DNA from: Bacteroidales bacterium | GTDB lineage: Bacteria > Bacteroidota > Bacteroidia > Bacteroidales > UBA932 | NCBI GenBank assembly: GCA_024401945.1 | Contig: JAKSKC010000049.1 | Span: 1 to 9,469, forward strand | Direction of reading: 5' to 3' | Length of the DNA: 9,469 nt | Program-made: the position numbers and the translations under genes | Shown here: positions 6,515 to 9,469 of the stretch, piece by piece | How the letters are laid out: the number at the start of each line of letters is the position of its first letter | How positions within the stretch are numbered: position 1 is the first letter of the stretch | The notes under the pieces: generated by a model | Databases searched by the model: none | The model's input: only the letters and a program-made list of their open reading frames with translations | Told to the model about the DNA's origin: nothing

Positions 6515-7222
6515 ATGCTTTTCAATTTACTTCAAACTGACATCGTGGAAGAAGTCGCCGGGGCCGTAGAGGCCGTTCCACAGCAGGAAGTCATGTCAAT
6601 GTCACTCATCGAGATGGCCACCAAAGGCGGTTGGCTGATGATCGTTCTCCTGCTTCTCAGCATCGTCGCATTGTACATTTTCGGAAAGAAGTGCTGGTGC
6701 ATCAGACAGGCGGGGAAGATCGACAGGACCTTCATCGCGGACCTCAGGGACTATATCCACGACGGAAAGACCAAGTCCGCCCTCACGCTCTGTGCACACT
6801 ATGATTCCCCGATGGCCCGCATAGCCGAGGCCGGAATCAGGAAGATCGGCAAGGAGACATCCGAGATCCAGGCTACTATGGACAATGCCGGCAGCATCGA
6901 GGTCGGAGCTCTTGAAAAAGGACTTCCTTACCTTGCCACCATCGCCGGAGGAGCCCCTATGATCGGATTCCTCGGAACCGTGCTCGGTATGGTACAGGCC
7001 TTCTTCAACATGTCAAAGGCCGGCAACAACATCGACATCACCCTTCTTTCCAGCGGTATTTACACCGCGATGATCACGACCGTCGGAGGACTTATCGTCG
7101 GTATCCTTGCATATTTCGGATACAACTACCTCACGGCCAGGATCTCTGACCTCGTCATCAAGATGGAGGGGACCTCAGCCGACGTGATCGACATCATCAA
7201 CAATACTTCAAGCGAGCAGTAA
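6515..7222 (+). CDS. exbB: ExbB/TolQ/MotA family proton-channel protein
   Basis: A 235-residue inner-membrane protein. After a short N-terminal region of about 38 residues, it has three hydrophobic segments: about 40-57 (WLMIVLLLLSIVALYIF), 139-163 (including GGAPMIGFLGTVLGMVQAF) and 183-204. The GFLGTVLGMVQAF stretch and the later GIYTAMITTVGGLIVGI (181-197) are the hallmark of the MotA/TolQ/ExbB domain. The cytoplasmic part lies between the first and second spans (about 60-135). ExbB forms the pentameric channel around an ExbD dimer, using proton motive force to energise TonB for uptake of substrates such as siderophores, vitamins and glycans across the outer membrane. It is the first gene of a three-gene set; exbD starts one base after its stop (TAA-T-ATG). 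A TolQ role is possible, but the adjacent tonB favours ExbB. Confidence 0.93.
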   Translation: MLFNLLQTDIVEEVAGAVEAVPQQEVMSMSLIEMATKGGWLMIVLLLLSIVALYIFGKKCWCIRQAGKIDRTFIADLRDYIHDGKTKSALTLCAHYDSPMARIAEAGIRKIGKETSEIQATMDNAGSIEVGALEKGLPYLATIAGGAPMIGFLGTVLGMVQAFFNMSKAGNNIDITLLSSGIYTAMITTVGGLIVGILAYFGYNYLTARISDLVIKMEGTSADVIDIINNTSSEQ

Positions 7223-7223
7223 T

Positions 7224-7634
7224 ATGGCCATCAAAAGAACATTGAAGGCGGATCCGAACATTTCGATGTCCTCAATGACCGACATCGTGTTCCTGCTTCT
7301 GATCTTCTTCCTCGTGACATCCACGCTGGTAAATCCGAACGCCCTGAAGCTCCTGCTGCCGAAGAGCACCGGACAGGTTGGTGCGAAAGCCACCTGCAGC
7401 GTGTCCATAAAGGACTGGGGTGACGACACGTACACATACCATATCAACGGGGACGAGGAGCCTGTTCCGTTCGAGGAGATCGAGAACGAGCTCATCGAAG
7501 TCCTCCAGGAAGAAGAGGATCCGACGTTCTCGATCTTTTCCGACGAGAGCGTCCCTATCAAGGAGATCGTGCAGGTGATGAACATCGCCAAGCGCAATCA
7601 TTACAAGGTAATTTTGGCAACTTCACCGGAATAG
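7224..7634 (+). CDS. exbD: ExbD/TolR family biopolymer transport protein
   Basis: A 136-residue protein. The N-terminal cytoplasmic part (MAIKRTLKADPNISMSSM) leads into one membrane span at about 20-37. Asp20, in the MTDIVFLLLIFFLV motif, is the expected proton-carrying residue of the family. The rest (about 40-136) is the periplasmic domain, with SVSIKDWGDDTYTYHING, an acidic EEIENELIEVL helix and a C-terminal NHYKVILATSPE strand. Length and layout are normal. It partners ExbB and energises TonB. The spacing to both neighbours is a single T between stop and ATG, which suggests termination-reinitiation coupling. Only one ExbD-type gene is present here, whereas some Bacteroidota loci carry two. 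Confidence 0.93.
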   Translation: MAIKRTLKADPNISMSSMTDIVFLLLIFFLVTSTLVNPNALKLLLPKSTGQVGAKATCSVSIKDWGDDTYTYHINGDEEPVPFEEIENELIEVLQEEEDPTFSIFSDESVPIKEIVQVMNIAKRNHYKVILATSPE

Positions 7635-7635
7635 T

Positions 7636-8415
7636 ATGCAGCAAAAGGACAGGCGCAGTACGGAAAGGATTTCGAACATCGTGGGTTTGGCGCTCACGGT
7701 GGTCTGCCACGTATGCGCTTTTGCGTTCATAAGTTTCTCCGGAATCAAGTATCTGTATCCGCCTCCACCTGAAAACACCTTCCTGATGGAGCTGGAGGAG
7801 GATGAAGCCGTACCTGAACCGATAAGGGGCAGAAGCCGCCAGCCGCGCAGCGAGACCGTGGACAAGGAGAAGGAAGTGAACCTGGTCCAGAAATCGGAGT
7901 CCCCGCATCAGTCGAAGGCGCAGAACCTGACTCCCGCCACGAAGGAAAACGGCTATGGCGACGTCGAAGTCCCTTCTCCGGAAAGGGAGGAGGAACCGAA
8001 ACTCGACCCGAGGGCTTCATTCCCGGGAATGTCCAGGAAAGATACAAGCGTCACGGCACCTCATTCTGCGGAAAAGCCTTCCGACTATTTCAAGGGAGGG
8101 CAGCCTGACGGCAACACCAACACCGGCAAGGTGGAGGGAAAGGCCAACGCCCATCTGGAAGGAAGGTCGGTACAGGGCACTCTGGGCAAGCCGGCATATA
8201 CGGTTCAGGAGAGCGGTGTAGTGGTTGTAAAGATATGGGTTGACCAGTACGGCAACGTCACCAAGGCGCAGGCGGGAGCGATGGGAACCACGGTAACGGA
8301 TTCCAAGCTCTGGACAGCGGCGAGAAACGAGGCGATGAAGGCGAAATTCAATACGAAGCCTGACGCCCCGGTACTCCAGGAAGGTACCATAACCTACAGG
8401 TTCAACCTCAAATAA
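7636..8415 (+). CDS. tonB: TonB family energy transducer
   Basis: A 259-residue protein. A short cytoplasmic N-terminus is followed by a membrane span at about residues 14-36. Within it, Thr21 and His25 keep the S/T-x3-H spacing of the TonB segment that contacts ExbB/ExbD. YPPPPENTFLMELEEDE (41-57) begins a long periplasmic linker rich in Pro, Glu, Lys and Ser, to about residue 180. The C-terminal domain (about 182-259) has the TonB pattern KPAYTVQESGVVVVKIWVDQ, YGNVTKAQAG and a final TITYRFNLK strand; it should bind TonB boxes of outer-membrane receptors. It sits one base after exbD, forming a complete ExbB-ExbD-TonB set. The linker diverges from classical Pro-Lys repeats, which is usual for Bacteroidota. 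The receptors served are not encoded in the window. Confidence 0.88.
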   Translation: MQQKDRRSTERISNIVGLALTVVCHVCAFAFISFSGIKYLYPPPPENTFLMELEEDEAVPEPIRGRSRQPRSETVDKEKEVNLVQKSESPHQSKAQNLTPATKENGYGDVEVPSPEREEEPKLDPRASFPGMSRKDTSVTAPHSAEKPSDYFKGGQPDGNTNTGKVEGKANAHLEGRSVQGTLGKPAYTVQESGVVVVKIWVDQYGNVTKAQAGAMGTTVTDSKLWTAARNEAMKAKFNTKPDAPVLQEGTITYRFNLK

Positions 8416-8424
8416 AACAAAATC

Positions 8425-8440
8425 TGCCCGGAACCGGGCA
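8425..8440 (+). other. GC-rich inverted repeat between tonB and the pseudouridine synthase gene
   Basis: TGCCCGGAACCGGGCA is a perfect palindrome-like repeat: TGCCCG/CGGGCA pair around a GAAC loop (six base pairs), flanked by A-rich sequence. It ends nine bases before the next ATG. Downstream on the plus strand is an A run, not a T run, so it is not a standard plus-strand terminator. It could be a processing or barrier hairpin, or a translation-affecting leader structure. Confidence 0.5.
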
Positions 8441-8449
8441 AAAAACAAA

Positions 8450-9469
8450 ATGGAAGAATTCAGTAAGAACGGCCTGAAACTAAGACCAAGAAAAACTTCA
8501 GCGGCATCATCCGCAGGAAAGGAAGAGAAACGGGATTTCCACCGCAGGGGGAATGACAGCCGCAACGGCGAGCACAGATTCTCCGGAAACAGGACAACCG
8601 GACGCAGGTTCGGCGAACACAGGACAGACGGACAGGCCTCCGGTGAAAGAAGACCGGCCGAGCATCGTACCGGCGAGCATCGTACCGGCGAGCGCCAGTT
8701 CGGGGAGCGTCAGTTCGGTGAGCGCAGGAGCGCAGGGAACAGGACCGGAGAGCACAGATTCCCGGGACACCGCGACGGTGAGCACAGATTCTCCGACAGG
8801 AAGCCTCAGGACAGGCGTTTCGGAAATCGCAGGCCGTTCGACGGCAGAAGGAACGGCGAGGCACAGTTCTCCAAGGAGTCCGACGAGGGAATCGACCGCA
8901 TGATCCGCCGCAAATCGAGGATCGAAACCGATTTTGCAGCAAGGAAACCACAGATACAGGAAGAGATACAGGAGGAGATACGCCTCAACAGATTCATCGC
9001 GAACTCGGGAGTATGCTCCAGGAGGGAGGCTGACACGTACATTCAGGCAGGCGTGGTTACAGTGAACGGCGAAGTCGTCACGGAACTCGGGACCAAGGTC
9101 AATGTCCTCAAGGATGACGTCCGATTCAACGGGCAGCGCCTGAAGGGCGAGGAAAAGGTTTATATCGTGATGAACAAGCCGAAGGGCTTCGTCACCACGG
9201 CCAGCGACCCTCACGCGGACCACACGGTGATGGAACTTCTCAGCAACTGCGAATCCAGGGTGTTCCCTGTAGGAAGGCTGGACAAGAACACCACCGGTGT
9301 CCTTATGTTCACGAACGACGGGGAGATCTCGGAGAGGCTCACCCATCCTTCGTTCGACAAGAAGAAGATTTACCAGGTCATTCTGGACCGCGCCCTCGAA
9401 CAGGAGGATTTCGACTGCATCCTGAACGGAATATCCCTGAACGACGGCGAGATCAAGGCCGATGAACTT
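8450..9469 (+). CDS. rluB: RluB/RsuA family pseudouridine synthase with repeat-rich N-terminal extension (cut by right edge)
   Basis: The frame is open from ATG at 8450 to the window end: 340 codons, C-terminus missing. Residues 1-175 are an extension rich in Arg, Gly, Glu and His, with GEHRT/GERQF-type repeats at about 36-140 and a charged QIQEEIQEEI helix before the domain. Residues about 178-225 are an S4 RNA-binding domain (RLNRFIANSGVCSRREADTYI). The catalytic domain follows, with YIVMNKPKGFVTT (238-250) and GRLDKNTTGVLMFTNDG (275-291), where Asp278 is the expected nucleophile, then LTHPSFDKKKIYQV. Family members make pseudouridine in 23S rRNA (RluB at 2605, E. coli numbering), 23S 2604 (RluF) or 16S (RsuA); which target applies is unresolved, and RluB is the best guess. 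No Shine-Dalgarno site; an A-rich leader (AAAAAACAAA) precedes the ATG. The gene is 34 bases past tonB and may be co-transcribed. Confidence 0.88.
   Translation, partial: MEEFSKNGLKLRPRKTSAASSAGKEEKRDFHRRGNDSRNGEHRFSGNRTTGRRFGEHRTDGQASGERRPAEHRTGEHRTGERQFGERQFGERRSAGNRTGEHRFPGHRDGEHRFSDRKPQDRRFGNRRPFDGRRNGEAQFSKESDEGIDRMIRRKSRIETDFAARKPQIQEEIQEEIRLNRFIANSGVCSRREADTYIQAGVVTVNGEVVTELGTKVNVLKDDVRFNGQRLKGEEKVYIVMNKPKGFVTTASDPHADHTVMELLSNCESRVFPVGRLDKNTTGVLMFTNDGEISERLTHPSFDKKKIYQVILDRALEQEDFDCILNGISLNDGEIKADEL
8555..8869 (+). repeat. Degenerate in-frame Arg/Gly/Glu repeat tract in the synthase N-terminus
   Basis: This encodes residues 36-140 of the pseudouridine synthase. The clearest unit is an exact tandem 15-base repeat at 8660-8674 and 8675-8689 (Glu-His-Arg-Thr-Gly). 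It is followed by two near-copies at 8690-8704 and 8705-8719 (Glu-Arg-Gln-Phe-Gly) and a more diverged fifth at 8720. An 11-base unit GAGCACAGATT recurs at 8570, 8750 and 8780. All units preserve the reading frame. The tract also stays open in another frame, which yields a spurious open frame at 8553-8903. Confidence 0.88.

Noticed and set aside
8425..8440. Intrinsic terminator after tonB
   Set aside because: The stem is short and is followed on the plus strand by A residues and not by a T run; kept only as an inverted repeat.
8553..8903. Plus-strand open frame of 116 codons rich in Ser/Thr/Gly
   Set aside because: It is the shifted frame of the synthase repeat tract; periodic DNA keeps a second frame open. 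No start context or homology pattern supports it.
8507..9346. Minus-strand open frame of 279 codons
   Set aside because: It lies wholly antisense to the pseudouridine synthase gene, whose S4 and catalytic motifs are clear; its apparent repeats mirror the DNA repeats of that gene.

Overview
The window looks like the chromosome of a Bacteroidota (Bacteroidales-type) bacterium with fairly high GC. This rests on three things: a MoxR/Bat (aerotolerance) gene cluster in the Bacteroides order, an exact TAnnTTTG-type -7 promoter element ahead of exbB, and A-rich leaders that mostly lack Shine-Dalgarno sites. The species cannot be named from this stretch; an uncultured gut or rumen lineage is a guess.

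Left half (1-5705, minus strand): one tightly packed operon read right to left. It encodes a MoxR AAA+ ATPase, a soluble DUF58/VWA protein, a single-pass membrane protein with a DUF4381-like tail, BatA, BatB, BatC (TPR protein with a Gln/Asp/Asn repeat tail) and the first 71 codons of BatD, which is cut by the window edge. Every junction is an overlap or a 2-base gap, so the seven proteins are probably translationally coupled. Three of them (DUF58, BatA, BatB) have intact metal-ion-dependent adhesion sites (MIDAS). The family model is a MoxR ATPase acting as a chaperone on VWA-domain partners at the inner membrane, with BatC and BatD on the periplasmic side. The biochemical role of Bat proteins is not settled.

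Right half (5731-9469, plus strand): divergent from moxR, with only about 25 bases between, is truA (tRNA pseudouridine synthase). A 55-base gap with a good Bacteroidota promoter follows. Then comes an ExbB-ExbD-TonB energy-transduction operon with single-base gaps between its genes. After a 34-base gap containing a compact hairpin lies a second pseudouridine synthase of the RluB/RsuA type, cut by the right edge. It carries an unusual N-terminal extension of about 175 residues made largely of Arg/Gly/Glu-rich repeats.

Most of the window is ordinary conserved chromosome. No RNA genes, insertion sequences, CRISPR arrays or phage genes were seen. The points most worth a second look are the two in-frame repeat tracts (BatC tail and the synthase N-terminus), the poorly characterised membrane protein between DUF58 and BatA, and the very tight moxR/truA divergence.
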